This document shows positions 1 through 7,930 of a DNA stretch of 56,801 nt, piece by piece (the stretch's first letter is position 1; each line of letters opens with the position of its first letter). The stretch spans positions 1 to 56,801 of the forward strand of contig JAVBNC010000017.1 of the NCBI GenBank assembly GCA_031551765.1, read 5' to 3'. Position numbers and translations under genes: made by a program. The notes beneath the pieces were generated by a model that did not search any database, was not told the DNA's origin, and was given only the letters and a program-made list of their open reading frames with translations. The DNA comes from JAVBNC01 sp031551765. Lineage in GTDB: Bacteria > Desulfobacterota > Desulfovibrionia > Desulfovibrionales > Desulfovibrionaceae.

Positions 1-2
1 TC

Positions 3-141
3 TAGAGCATATTCGCTTTGAGATTGCCGCTTAACGGCGAGCAAAGCTCGCCTACGTCAATCTCGCGGGCGGTGCTCCGCTTCGCTTCGCACCGCCAGAG
101 CATTTTATCCTAATGAGCAATTTCAATGTGAAAATGCTCTA
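3..141. mobile_element. MITE-like element, copy A (diverged)
   Basis: Begins TAGAGCAT and ends ATGCTCTA, so it has the same TA-bounded inverted ends as three other copies in the window. The left half (GAGATTG, CGGCGAGCAAAGCTCGCC hairpin, CAATCTC) matches the others. The right half is different: it carries a GCGGTGC/GCACCGC hairpin and the copy is 139 bp rather than 127 bp. The rest of the gap up to the first gene shows nothing else recognisable. Confidence 0.7.
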
Positions 142-264
142 AAAACAGCTTCCAGCGGGTCTACGCACCTCCGTCACTTGCCCTTTCCCCGCGAATTGCT
201 ATGATACTATGCTACGCGGCGCTGCCCTGCGGCAGGCGCGAACTTTGAGCAACGGTGTGGAGCG

Positions 265-1338
265 ATGCGGCATTCCCTTAACCTTCTCGTGCCTCCCAGT
301 GTGCGCCATGGGTTGAAAACGGCTCTGGCCACTTCCCTGGCCTATGTGGTCACCCAGCTTCTAGGCGACCACCTGGGGCAATGGGCCGTGGTTTCCGCCC
401 TGGTGGCCATGCAGGTCACGGTGGCGGACGCCATCCAGGCCGGGCTGAACCGCATTCTGGGCACGGCCCTAGGCGCGGTTTTGGGCATTGCGCTTTTGTA
501 CGTGCTGCCGGATCAGCAGCTTTTGTGGCTGGCCGTTGCCTTGTTCGCGGGCACGGCGCTGTGTTCGTCCCTCAGCCAGCATAACGCGCGCTATACCATG
601 GCTTCGCTCACCGTGGCCGTGGTGCTGCTGGCCGGGGCCGGGCAGGCGGACAAAATAGCCGTGGGCCTGTCCCGGATGCTGGAAATAGCCCTGGGCGTGG
701 GCTGCGCCCTGCTGGTTTCCGTGGTGCTCTGGCCCGTGCGCATGGCGGACGGGCTGCGCCGCGACCTGACCGCGCAGTACCTGCAGTGCTCCACGGCCCT
801 GAATACCCTGGTCTTTGCCTTTCTGGAGCGGCAGCACCCCGTGGACAAGCGCCTGCTGGACGGGCTTATCGACAAGAGCTGGACCAACCACGAAACCATG
901 CTCCGCGTGCGCAAGCATGAGGCCCTGCTTTTTCATTACGACCACGAAATTCTGAACATTCAGGTGCGCACCCTGGACAAGGCTGTCACCCACCTGCGGC
1001 CTATGCTGGAAACGCTGAACGACTACGAGGAAAGCGGCTACGACGTGATCATGGCCGCGGAACTGCGCCACTTGTCCGACGCCATCATGGCCACGCTGCG
1101 CCACCTGGGCGGCAGCACGCCCGGCGCGCCGGTGCCGGACCTGGTGCGCAGCCTCACGGAACTGGTGGATATTACGGAAACGCGCCTGGGTGCCCTGCGC
1201 GACCAGGGGGCTACTAACCGCTTCAACCTGCACCAGATGCTGCAGTTCTTCACTTTTTTTCACGCGCTGCGCGGCCTGGCCGCTGACTTGCTGATGGCCC
1301 TGGACCGTATCCAGAACAGCCGCGGCACGCAAGGCTGA
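265..1338 (+). CDS. FUSC/aromatic-acid-exporter family inner-membrane protein
   Basis: A 357-residue membrane protein. The first ~160 residues hold about five hydrophobic segments, with the FUSC-like pattern of a polar helix followed by membrane spans (ALATSLAYVVTQLLG, QWAVVSALVAMQ, ILGTALGAVLGIALLYVL). The remaining ~190 residues are soluble and helical. Proteins of this family (YccS/AaeB/FUSC-like) are thought to export aromatic acids or similar small molecules, usually with a periplasmic partner. None is encoded nearby and this copy has only one membrane half, so substrate and partner are unknown. The ATG is preceded by TGGAG. It ends 13 bases before mutY and may be cotranscribed with it. 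The family call is by recognition of the N-terminal pattern. Confidence 0.7.
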   Translation: MRHSLNLLVPPSVRHGLKTALATSLAYVVTQLLGDHLGQWAVVSALVAMQVTVADAIQAGLNRILGTALGAVLGIALLYVLPDQQLLWLAVALFAGTALCSSLSQHNARYTMASLTVAVVLLAGAGQADKIAVGLSRMLEIALGVGCALLVSVVLWPVRMADGLRRDLTAQYLQCSTALNTLVFAFLERQHPVDKRLLDGLIDKSWTNHETMLRVRKHEALLFHYDHEILNIQVRTLDKAVTHLRPMLETLNDYEESGYDVIMAAELRHLSDAIMATLRHLGGSTPGAPVPDLVRSLTELVDITETRLGALRDQGATNRFNLHQMLQFFTFFHALRGLAADLLMALDRIQNSRGTQG

Positions 1339-1351
1339 ACAGGGAACCGCC

Positions 1352-2470
1352 ATGTCCGTGCTTCTTTCCGCTTCCCCCGCGCGGCGGCTTTTCGCGCAAA
1401 AGCTGCTGGACTGGTTCGGCCGGGCCATGCGCCCGCTGCCCTGGCGGCGGGACTACGCGCCCTATGCGGTGTGGATTTCGGAAATCATGCTCCAGCAGAC
1501 CCAGATGGAGCGCGGGGTGGCCTATTTCACCCGCTGGATGGAGCGCTTTCCGGATATCGCCAGCGTGGCGGCGGCTTCGGAGGAAGAGGTGCTCAAGGCC
1601 TGGGAAGGGCTGGGCTACTATTCCCGCGCCCGCAACCTGCACGCGGCGGCCAAGTTCATTATGGCCGAACTGGGCGGCGAATTCCCGTCCGACCCCGCCC
1701 TGATCCGCTCCCTGCCCGGCATAGGGGAATACACGGCCGGGGCCATCGCCTCCATCGCCTTCAACCTGCCCGTGCCCGCCGTGGATGCCAACGTGGAACG
1801 GGTCTTTTCCCGGCTCTGCGACATGGACACGCCCATCCGGGGCGAAACCCGGCGCTATATCCGCGACAGCGTGGCCGCCCTGATGCCTCAGGATGCCGCC
1901 CGTTCTTTCACCCAGGCGCTTATGGAACTGGGCGCGCTGGTCTGCGCCAAAGACCCCCGCTGCGGCGCCTGCCCGGTGAGCGAATTTTGCGAGGCCCTGC
2001 GTCTGGGCGTGTCCAAAGAGCGGCCCGTCCCGCGCGGGAAAAAGGCGTACACCTACCTGGAAATGGCCACCGGCGTGCTCTGCCACCAAGGCAGGGTCTT
2101 TATCCAGAAGCGCCCGCCCTACGGTGTGTGGGCCGGGCTGTGGGAATTTCCCGGCGGCTGCCTGGAACCGGGGGAAAACCCGGCACAGGCCGTGGTGCGG
2201 GAGCTGCTGGAAGAGACGGAACTGCCTGTGCGCGTGACCAAGTCTCTTGGCGCGCTGCGCCATAGCTACACCAACTACCGGGTGATCACGCACGGTTTTT
2301 TCTGCGAGCCGCTTTCGGCCCCCGTGGGCGTGCCCGTGCTGCACGCGGCCACGGAAGGCCGCTGGGTTACCCCGCGCGAACTGGCTTCTTTTGCTTTCCC
2401 GGCCGGGCAGCGCAAGCTTATCGAGCTGTTGCGCCAAGGCCCCTGGGGCGAGGGCGGCGAAAAATTGTAA
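1352..2470 (+). CDS. mutY: A/G-specific adenine glycosylase MutY
   Basis: Base-excision repair enzyme that removes adenine mispaired with 8-oxoguanine. The order is typical: catalytic Glu region SEIMLQQTQ (~res 38-46), helix-hairpin-helix LPGIGEYTAGAIAS (~res 124), catalytic Asp in PAVDANVERV (~res 143), a four-cysteine cluster loop CAKDPRCGACPVSEFC (~res 200), then a C-terminal Nudix-like domain that recognises 8-oxoG. Length (372) is normal. Two oddities: the first cluster spacing is C-X5-C where the family normally has C-X6-C, and the Nudix box (GGCLEPGENP...RELLEET) is nearly complete, while in MutY it is usually degenerate. The ATG follows AGGGA. Confidence 0.95.
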   Translation: MSVLLSASPARRLFAQKLLDWFGRAMRPLPWRRDYAPYAVWISEIMLQQTQMERGVAYFTRWMERFPDIASVAAASEEEVLKAWEGLGYYSRARNLHAAAKFIMAELGGEFPSDPALIRSLPGIGEYTAGAIASIAFNLPVPAVDANVERVFSRLCDMDTPIRGETRRYIRDSVAALMPQDAARSFTQALMELGALVCAKDPRCGACPVSEFCEALRLGVSKERPVPRGKKAYTYLEMATGVLCHQGRVFIQKRPPYGVWAGLWEFPGGCLEPGENPAQAVVRELLEETELPVRVTKSLGALRHSYTNYRVITHGFFCEPLSAPVGVPVLHAATEGRWVTPRELASFAFPAGQRKLIELLRQGPWGEGGEKL

Positions 2471-2522
2471 CGCTGCCGTAGGGCTTGGAAAAGCGCGGCG
2501 GATAGGATATATTGGCTTTTTT

Positions 2523-2541
2523 GAGGGGCTTTATGCCCCTC
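2523..2541 (+). terminator. hairpin between mutY and dksA-like gene
   Basis: GAGGGGC-TTTAT-GCCCCTC, a perfect 7-bp stem preceded by a run of T. It has no U-tract after the stem on this strand, so it may be a weak terminator or a leader hairpin for the downstream gene. Confidence 0.4.
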
Positions 2542-2576
2542 TCACCATTTACCCTCATGGCGGTTATGGGTCTGGC

Positions 2577-2912
2577 ATGACTGAAAAAGAACGAGCGCAA
2601 ATCAGAGAAAAGCTGGTCAGCGAAATTGCCCGCGTCAAACAGGACGTGGAGAATCTCAAGGAAATCACCAAGCCCGTGGATACCGAGGGCATGGACGAGA
2701 TTACCCGCATGGACGCCATTGTCAGCAAAAGCGTGAACGACGCGGCCCTTGCCGCCGCCCGTTCCCGCCTTGGCGGGCTGGAATACGCCTTCAAGCGCCT
2801 GGAAGACGATGACCCGGAATTCGGCTACTGCCTGGAATGCGGGGAAGCCATCCCCCTTCCGCGCCTGTTCTCCATGCCGGAAGCCAGCCGCTGTGTGAAC
2901 TGCGCCGAATAA
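2577..2912 (+). CDS. DksA/TraR-type C4 zinc-finger protein
   Basis: An acidic 111-residue protein. A long helical N-terminal coiled-coil region (res 1-80) is followed by a C-terminal four-cysteine finger CLECGEAIP...CVNC (~res 85-109), as in the DksA/TraR family that enters the RNA polymerase secondary channel and modulates initiation with ppGpp. It is shorter than E. coli DksA (151 residues), so it is closer to the short TraR/YbiI-like members. The ATG at 2577 was chosen because the protein family begins with this helix. An in-frame extension upstream would run back into mutY and has no family support. Confidence 0.85.
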   Translation: MTEKERAQIREKLVSEIARVKQDVENLKEITKPVDTEGMDEITRMDAIVSKSVNDAALAAARSRLGGLEYAFKRLEDDDPEFGYCLECGEAIPLPRLFSMPEASRCVNCAE

Positions 2913-2942
2913 GGCGCGTCACTTTATCACCCCATACCTTCT

Positions 2943-4010
2943 ATGAACAAACTCCGTTACGAAGAGCGCCGGGAAAAGCTCCGTGCCCTGCTGCGCCAGG
3001 ACGAACTCGGCTCGCTCCTGGTCAGCCTGGACGCCAACCGTTTTTACCTGAGCGGTTTCGAACCTATAGACCACCAGGTGAACGAAAGCGCGGGCTATCT
3101 CGTCGTCACCAAGGACGGGCCGGACTGGCTGTGCACGGATTCGCGCTACCACACGGCGGCCTGCCGCCTGTGGGACAGCGAGCGGGTGCTCATCTACAAG
3201 GCCAACGCGGCGGAGGAAATAGGGGAACTGCTCAAAACCCTGCCCGGCCCCGTGGGCTTTGAAACCAAGTGCCTGAACGTGCATTTTTTCCAGAACGTCT
3301 CCAAGGGCCTGACCATGCAGGCGGCGGACGGCCTGGTGGAACGCCTGCGCGTCATCAAGGAGCCGGAAGAGGTCGACGCGCTGGAAGCGGCCTGCGCCAT
3401 CAACCACAAGCTCATGGAATGGCTGCCCGGCGTGCTTGCGCCCGACCGCACCGAAAAAGAGCTGGCCTGGGACGTGGAGCGCTTTTTCCGGGAACAGGGG
3501 GCGGACGCGCTTTCTTTTCCCAGCATCACCGCCGTGGGCAAAAACGCGGCCCTGCCGCATGCCGTGCCCGGGCTGGACCGCATCAAGGAAAACAGCTGTG
3601 TGCTGGTGGATGTGGGTTGCCGTCTGAACGACTACTGTTCGGATCAGACCCGCACCTTTTGGGCGGGCGGCAAGCCTTCCGCCGCGTTTCTGCGCACCCT
3701 GGAGCAGGTGAGAACCGCCCAGCGCAAGGCTCTTGACGTTCTGCGCCCGGGCCTGGCCGTGGCGGACGCCTACCAGGCCGCGCGCGCCTACTTTGAAGAG
3801 CAGGGCGTGGCCGAACACTTCACCCATTCCCTGGGCCACGGCATAGGCTTGCAAACCCACGAGGAACCCAGCCTGAGCCCGCGCAGCAAGGCCGTGTTAC
3901 AGGCGGGCATGGTGGTCACCGTGGAACCGGGCCTCTATTACCCGGAATGGGGCGGCGTGCGCTGGGAATACATGGTATTGATCACCGAGGACGGCCACAG
4001 GGCACTGTAA
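2943..4010 (+). CDS. M24-family Xaa-Pro aminopeptidase
   Basis: 355-residue metallopeptidase of the creatinase/prolidase fold. The N-terminal creatinase-like domain covers res 1-125 (LVSLDANRFYLSGF). The catalytic 'pita-bread' domain follows, with the metal ligands visible in order: LVDVGCRLNDYCSDQTRTF (two Asp), SLGHGIGLQTHEEP (His), VTVEPGLYY (Glu) and VRWEYMVLI (Glu). It should remove N-terminal residues that precede proline from cytosolic peptides. It lies 30 bases after the DksA-like gene. No clear ribosome site is visible before the ATG, so an unusual leader or slightly different start is possible. Confidence 0.93.
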   Translation: MNKLRYEERREKLRALLRQDELGSLLVSLDANRFYLSGFEPIDHQVNESAGYLVVTKDGPDWLCTDSRYHTAACRLWDSERVLIYKANAAEEIGELLKTLPGPVGFETKCLNVHFFQNVSKGLTMQAADGLVERLRVIKEPEEVDALEAACAINHKLMEWLPGVLAPDRTEKELAWDVERFFREQGADALSFPSITAVGKNAALPHAVPGLDRIKENSCVLVDVGCRLNDYCSDQTRTFWAGGKPSAAFLRTLEQVRTAQRKALDVLRPGLAVADAYQAARAYFEEQGVAEHFTHSLGHGIGLQTHEEPSLSPRSKAVLQAGMVVTVEPGLYYPEWGGVRWEYMVLITEDGHRAL

Positions 4011-4029
4011 GAGCTGTTTCCAGATAGAT

Positions 4030-4217
4030 GTCGAAGCCAATTAGAGCAGTTTCGCTTTGAGATTGTCGCTTGACGGCGGGCAAAGCCCGCCTGCGCCAAT
4101 CTCGCGGCAAGGATTTGAAGACAAATCCTTGCGGAGCGGATGAACATTTTCAATGTTAATCTGCTCTAAGAATACGAGCAGGGCAGCGCCCTGCTCGTAT
4201 TCTTAATTGGCTTCGAC
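4030..4217. repeat. 60-bp palindrome split by a MITE insertion
   Basis: The left arm GTCGAAGCCAAT (4030-4041) and right part AGAATACGAGCAGGGC-AGC-GCCCTGCTCGTATTCT plus TAATTGGCTTCGAC (4169-4217) are separated by the 127-bp element at 4042-4168. Removing that element and one TA restores an uninterrupted inverted repeat with 30-bp arms and a 3-base loop. Its ends match the GTCGAAGCCAATTAAGA family found at 5668, 17353 and 34046. Confidence 0.85.
4042..4168. mobile_element. MITE-like element, copy B (127 bp)
   Basis: Bounded by TAGAGCAG and CTGCTCTA. Internal inverted repeats: GAGATTG/CAATCTC enclosing GCGGGC-AAA-GCCCGC, then AAGGATTTG/CAAATCCTT, then AACATT-TTC-AATGTT. It encodes no protein. 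A TA at each end is what insertion by an IS630/Tc1-type transposase would leave, and here the empty site can be reconstructed. No transposase gene of that type lies in the window. Confidence 0.85.
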
Positions 4218-4321
4218 AACTGGCCTTTGCTGTTGCCTTTTGCGCGGAGCTTGCATATTGCAGAAAAAAGCGCCGCGAATTGTTTTTGCGCGACGCGTCC
4301 AACGGCTTCAGGGGGCGGCGT

Positions 4322-5653
4322 ATGGAACACGACGACAGCGCCAGCATTGTCTCCGCCGGCGGCGCAACAGCCGCCGGGCCGGATGAAGGGGAGCGCAACG
4401 GAAATTTTTCCGCCTCGCGCGCGCCCGATAACCCGCCCTCTTCCGCTGAAGCGGCTTCCGCCGCATCCTGTCCCACCCCCACCATTCCGGAGGGCCTGTG
4501 CCTGCCGAGCCTGTGGCAGCTGTTCCGCTTCTATTTTTTCATGGGCATGATTTCCTACGGCGGCTCCGCCATGCTCATCTGGGTGCAGCAGTTGGTGGTG
4601 GAAAAAAAGAAATGGCTCACGGAAGGGGAGTTCGTGCTGGGCTTAAGCCTGTGCCAGGCCCTGCCCGGCGGCACCAGCGTGCAGATGGCCGCCTGGACCG
4701 GCCTGCGCACTTTGGGTTTTCCCGGCGCCCTGGTGGGTTTTTGCGCCATGGTGCTGCCTGCTTTTCTGAGCATAACCTCCCTGGCCTGGGCGTATTTTTA
4801 TTTCCAGGGCCTGCCCGCGCTGCTCAAAGTACTGCCGGGCCTGCGCCTGGCCATTATGGCTCTGCTCTGCAACGTGGCCTACGTGTTCGCCCGCCGCTAT
4901 CTCAAAGGCTGGAGGGAAGCGGCTATCGCGCTCATCGTGTTCGCGGTGCTCATGCTGGGCCTGCACCCCACCATCATTATCATCAGCACGGGCGCGGCCG
5001 GAATTTTCCTTTTGACCAACCGCGACGCCGCTTCCAATCCTTTCCACCTGCCGCAGCGGCCCCATGCGCCGCGTCTGATCTGGGCGGGCTACGCCCTGGC
5101 CGGGACGATCGCCTTTTTGCTGCTCTGCTGGCTGTACAAGCCGCTGATGGGCCAGTTCGCCGGCGTGACCCTGCGTATCGCGGCCGTGGCCTTTGGGGGC
5201 GGGGCCGCTTCCCTGCCCATCATGCAGCACGAGTTCGTGACCATTCACCATTGGCTGGATTTGCAGATATTTCTGGACAGCCTGGTGTTCGGCCAAGTGA
5301 CGCCCGGCCCGCGCACGGTCAGCGCGGCCTTTATCGGCTACGCCATAGGTTCCGTGCCCGGCGCGCTCATCGGCGCGGTGGCCGTGTTCGTGCCCTCGTT
5401 CATCATTCTGCTCACAGCGGCCCCTTTCTGTCAAAAGCTCTTGTCCATGAACGCCTTTTACCGCGCCCTGGGCGCCGTGCTCTGCACGCTGTGCCCGCTG
5501 CAGGTCACCATGTTCCTGTCCTTCTGGCGCAACACCACCTTCGGGGTGCTGGAAGCGGCGCTGTTCGGCGTTTCGCTCGTGGCCTACCGCCTGGGGGCAA
5601 GCCCCATAACCATGGTCATTGCCTGCGGCGCGGCCACGGCCTTTTTGACCTGA
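4322..5653 (+). CDS. chromate transporter (CHR) family protein, two-domain form
   Basis: 443-residue membrane protein made of two related halves, as in full-length CHR transporters. The half-repeat signatures are SYGGSAMLIW...LCQALPGGTSVQMA (~res 80-125) and AFGGGAASLPIM...GQVTPGPRTVSAAF (~res 300-345). About ten hydrophobic spans are visible. The first ~60 residues are polar and low-complexity, an unusually long cytoplasmic tail. CHR proteins export chromate or import related oxyanions such as sulfate, and substrate cannot be told from sequence. The ATG at 4322 follows CAGGGGGCGGCG, a good ribosome site. An earlier in-frame start at 4280 lacks one. Confidence 0.88.
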   Translation: MEHDDSASIVSAGGATAAGPDEGERNGNFSASRAPDNPPSSAEAASAASCPTPTIPEGLCLPSLWQLFRFYFFMGMISYGGSAMLIWVQQLVVEKKKWLTEGEFVLGLSLCQALPGGTSVQMAAWTGLRTLGFPGALVGFCAMVLPAFLSITSLAWAYFYFQGLPALLKVLPGLRLAIMALLCNVAYVFARRYLKGWREAAIALIVFAVLMLGLHPTIIIISTGAAGIFLLTNRDAASNPFHLPQRPHAPRLIWAGYALAGTIAFLLLCWLYKPLMGQFAGVTLRIAAVAFGGGAASLPIMQHEFVTIHHWLDLQIFLDSLVFGQVTPGPRTVSAAFIGYAIGSVPGALIGAVAVFVPSFIILLTAAPFCQKLLSMNAFYRALGAVLCTLCPLQVTMFLSFWRNTTFGVLEAALFGVSLVAYRLGASPITMVIACGAATAFLT

Positions 5654-5667
5654 TGCGTTTTTCAGTA

Positions 5668-5745
5668 GTTGTCGAAGCCAATTAAGAGTCGAAGCAGGAC
5701 GTGCCACATTGCGCCCTGCGCTCGCTCTTGGATGGCCTCGACAAC
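5668..5745. repeat. GTCGAAGCC palindrome family, copy 2
   Basis: Left arm GTTGTCGAAGCCAATTAAGAG with GCAGG, right arm CCCTGC, CTCTT, GGCCTCGACAAC. This is an imperfect long inverted repeat related to the one at 4030-4217, lying between the convergent chromate transporter and dnaK genes. Confidence 0.7.
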
Positions 5746-5751
5746 TATATA

Positions 5752-5783
5752 AAAGCCCCGGCGCTTCGCAACGCCGGGGCTTT
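5752..5783 (-). terminator. rho-independent terminator of dnaK
   Basis: AAAGCCCCGGCG, 8-base loop, CGCCGGGGCTTT: a perfect 12-bp stem 24 bases past the dnaK stop. Read on the minus strand, the stem is followed by TTTTATATAG, giving the U-rich tail. It may also stop transcripts from the chromate transporter gene in the other direction. Confidence 0.9.
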
Positions 5784-5806
5784 GTGCTGAGAGAAAGATG
5801 GCTCGA

Positions 5807-7717
5807 CTACTTCACTTCGGTGTAGTCGGCGTCCACCACGTCGTCGTCTTTCTTGGCGGAACCGGCGGCCTGCCCGGCCGCGCCGCCAGCGGCGGCTCCG
5901 GGGTCCGCGCCCTGCGCCTTCTGGGCGTAGAGCTGCTCAGCCAGGGCGTGGGACGCTTTGGAAAGCTCGTCCATGGTCTTTTTAATGGTATCCAGATCGT
6001 CGCCTTCCATGGCTTTTTTCAGGGCGTTGGTCTTGGATTCGATGTCCGCCCGCAGGCCCGGTTCCACTTTTTCGCCCAGGTCGGCCAGGGATTTTTCCGT
6101 GGAGTAGACCAGCGCGTCCGCGTGGTTGCGGGTTTCAATAAGCTGCTGCCGTTTCTTGTCTTCGTCGGCATGGGATTCCGCGTCCTTGACCATGCGCTGG
6201 ATGTCCGCTTCCGAAATGCCGGAAGAGGCGGTGATGCGGATGGTCTGCTCCTTGCCCGTGCCCAGATCCTTGGCGGAAACGCTGACAATGCCGTTGGCGT
6301 CGATATCGAAAGCCACCTCGATCTGCGGCAGGCCGCGCGGGGCGGCCGGGATGCCCGTCAGCTCGAAACGGCCCAGGGTCATGTTGTCCGAGGACATGGG
6401 ACGCTCGCCCTGCAGCACGTGGATGGACACGGAAGGCTGGTTGTCCGCGGCCGTGGAGAACACCTGGCTTTTGCGGGTGGGGATGGTGGTGTTGCGGTCG
6501 ATGAGCTTGGTCATGACCCCGCCCAGAGTCTCGATGCCCAGGGAGAGCGGGGTGACGTCCAGCAGCAGCACGTCTTTCACGTCTCCGGCCAGAATGCCGC
6601 CCTGAATGGCGGCGCCCATGGCCACCACTTCGTCGGGGTTCACGCCCCGGTGTGGTTCCTTGCCAAAAAATTCCGTGACCTTTTTCTGCACCAGGGGCAT
6701 GCGGGTCATGCCGCCCACCAGCACCACCTCGTCAATGTCGGCGGGCTTAAGGCCCGCGTCGGACAGGGCTTTTTTGCAGGGCTCCATGGTCCGGTCCACC
6801 AGGTCCTGGACCAGGGATTCCAGCTTGGCGCGGGAAAGCTTGATCATCAAGTGCTTGGGGCCGTTCTGGTCCGCGGTGATAAAGGGCAGGTTCACGTCCG
6901 CTTCCATGGACGTGGACAGGTCTTTCTTGGCCTTTTCCGCGGCTTCTTTCAGGCGCTGCAGGGCCATGCTGTCTTTGGTCAGGTCAATGCCGTTCTCACG
7001 GCGGAACTCGTCCACCAGCCAATTGATGACGCGCTGGTCGAAATCTTCGCCCCCCAGGAAGGTGTCGCCGTTGGTGGCGCGCACTTCCACGACGTTGTCG
7101 CCCACTTCCAGCACGGAAATATCAAAAGTGCCGCCGCCCAGGTCGAAAACCGCGATTTTCTCGTTGGCCTTGCGGTCGAAACCGTAGGCCAGCGAAGCCG
7201 CCGTGGGCTCGTTGATGATGCGTTTGACTTCCAGGCCCGCGATGCGGCCGGCGTCTTTGGTGGCCTGGCGCTGCGAGTCGTTGAAGTAGGCGGGCACGGT
7301 GATGACGGCTTCCGTCACGGTTTCGCCCAGGTACGCTTCCGCGTCGGCCTTCAGTTTGGCCAGAATCATGGCGGAAATTTCCGGGGCGCTGTATTCCTGG
7401 CCTTCTATCCGTACGGCGGCGTCGCCGTTTTTACCGCCTATGATTTCGTAGGGGCTGTGCTCTTTCCAGCGCGACACCTCCGGGGTGTCGAAACGGCGGC
7501 CCATCAGGCGCTTGATGGCGAACACGGTGCGGGCCGGGTTGGTGACGGCCTGGCGTTTGGCTATGTCGCCCACCAGCCTTTCCTTGCCGGTGAACGCGAC
7601 GATGGAAGGCGTGGTGCGGCCGCCTTCCGGGTTGGTGACGCACTTCGGCTCCTTGCCTTCCATGACGAAGACGCAGGAGTTGGTGGTGCCAAGGTCAATT
7701 CCGATAATTTTTCCCAT
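5807..7717 (-). CDS. dnaK: molecular chaperone DnaK (Hsp70)
   Basis: 636 residues, normal for DnaK. The ATPase domain starts with IGIDLGTTNSCVFVMEG (res 5-21), followed by IINEPTAASLAYG, VFDLGGGTFDISVLEV and VVLVGGMTRMP. The substrate domain contains LLLDVTPLSLGIETLGG, and the tail ends in the acidic DADYTEVK typical of bacterial DnaK. It folds nascent and stress-damaged proteins with GrpE and DnaJ. dnaJ is not in the window. AGGAAG precedes the ATG. It is the last gene of the hrcA-grpE group but is separated from grpE by an unrelated methyltransferase gene and a hairpin, so it may also have its own promoter. Confidence 0.98.
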   Translation of the reverse strand: MGKIIGIDLGTTNSCVFVMEGKEPKCVTNPEGGRTTPSIVAFTGKERLVGDIAKRQAVTNPARTVFAIKRLMGRRFDTPEVSRWKEHSPYEIIGGKNGDAAVRIEGQEYSAPEISAMILAKLKADAEAYLGETVTEAVITVPAYFNDSQRQATKDAGRIAGLEVKRIINEPTAASLAYGFDRKANEKIAVFDLGGGTFDISVLEVGDNVVEVRATNGDTFLGGEDFDQRVINWLVDEFRRENGIDLTKDSMALQRLKEAAEKAKKDLSTSMEADVNLPFITADQNGPKHLMIKLSRAKLESLVQDLVDRTMEPCKKALSDAGLKPADIDEVVLVGGMTRMPLVQKKVTEFFGKEPHRGVNPDEVVAMGAAIQGGILAGDVKDVLLLDVTPLSLGIETLGGVMTKLIDRNTTIPTRKSQVFSTAADNQPSVSIHVLQGERPMSSDNMTLGRFELTGIPAAPRGLPQIEVAFDIDANGIVSVSAKDLGTGKEQTIRITASSGISEADIQRMVKDAESHADEDKKRQQLIETRNHADALVYSTEKSLADLGEKVEPGLRADIESKTNALKKAMEGDDLDTIKKTMDELSKASHALAEQLYAQKAQGADPGAAAGGAAGQAAGSAKKDDDVVDADYTEVK

Positions 7718-7732
7718 ATAAATCTTCCTCCC

Positions 7733-7846
7733 AAAATAAGTCGGCCCGGTATATCCCCCGCGCCGGGCGCTTTGTTTTTCGCGGGCGAGGCAGAGAAAAG
7801 TCGCGCAACTAGGCGCGACCGCTGTTCTGGCAAGAAAATAAGTCGG
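7733..7846 (-). promoter_or_regulatory. dnaK leader region with attenuator-like hairpin
   Basis: The 213-base gap upstream of dnaK holds GTCGCGC-aactag-GCGCGAC (7800-7819), a perfect 7-bp stem followed on the minus strand by TTTTCTCT, which resembles a terminator or attenuator ahead of dnaK. The same gap has a 12-bp direct repeat, AAAATAAGTCGG, at 7733-7744 and 7835-7846. No TTAGCACTC/GAGTGCTAA (CIRCE) operator is visible here. Confidence 0.5.
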
Positions 7847-7930
7847 AAATGGTGCTCGTCCAGAGGAAAAAATAAAAAAAGTTGTCTGAACGAAGAAAAA
7901 AGGTAATGCTGAAAAATTTGACTTCGGCGC

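Noticed and set aside
5798..7906. A 702-codon open frame on the plus strand opposite dnaK
   Set aside because: It is the high-GC antisense shadow of dnaK, with a His/Gly/Val-rich composition and no family pattern.
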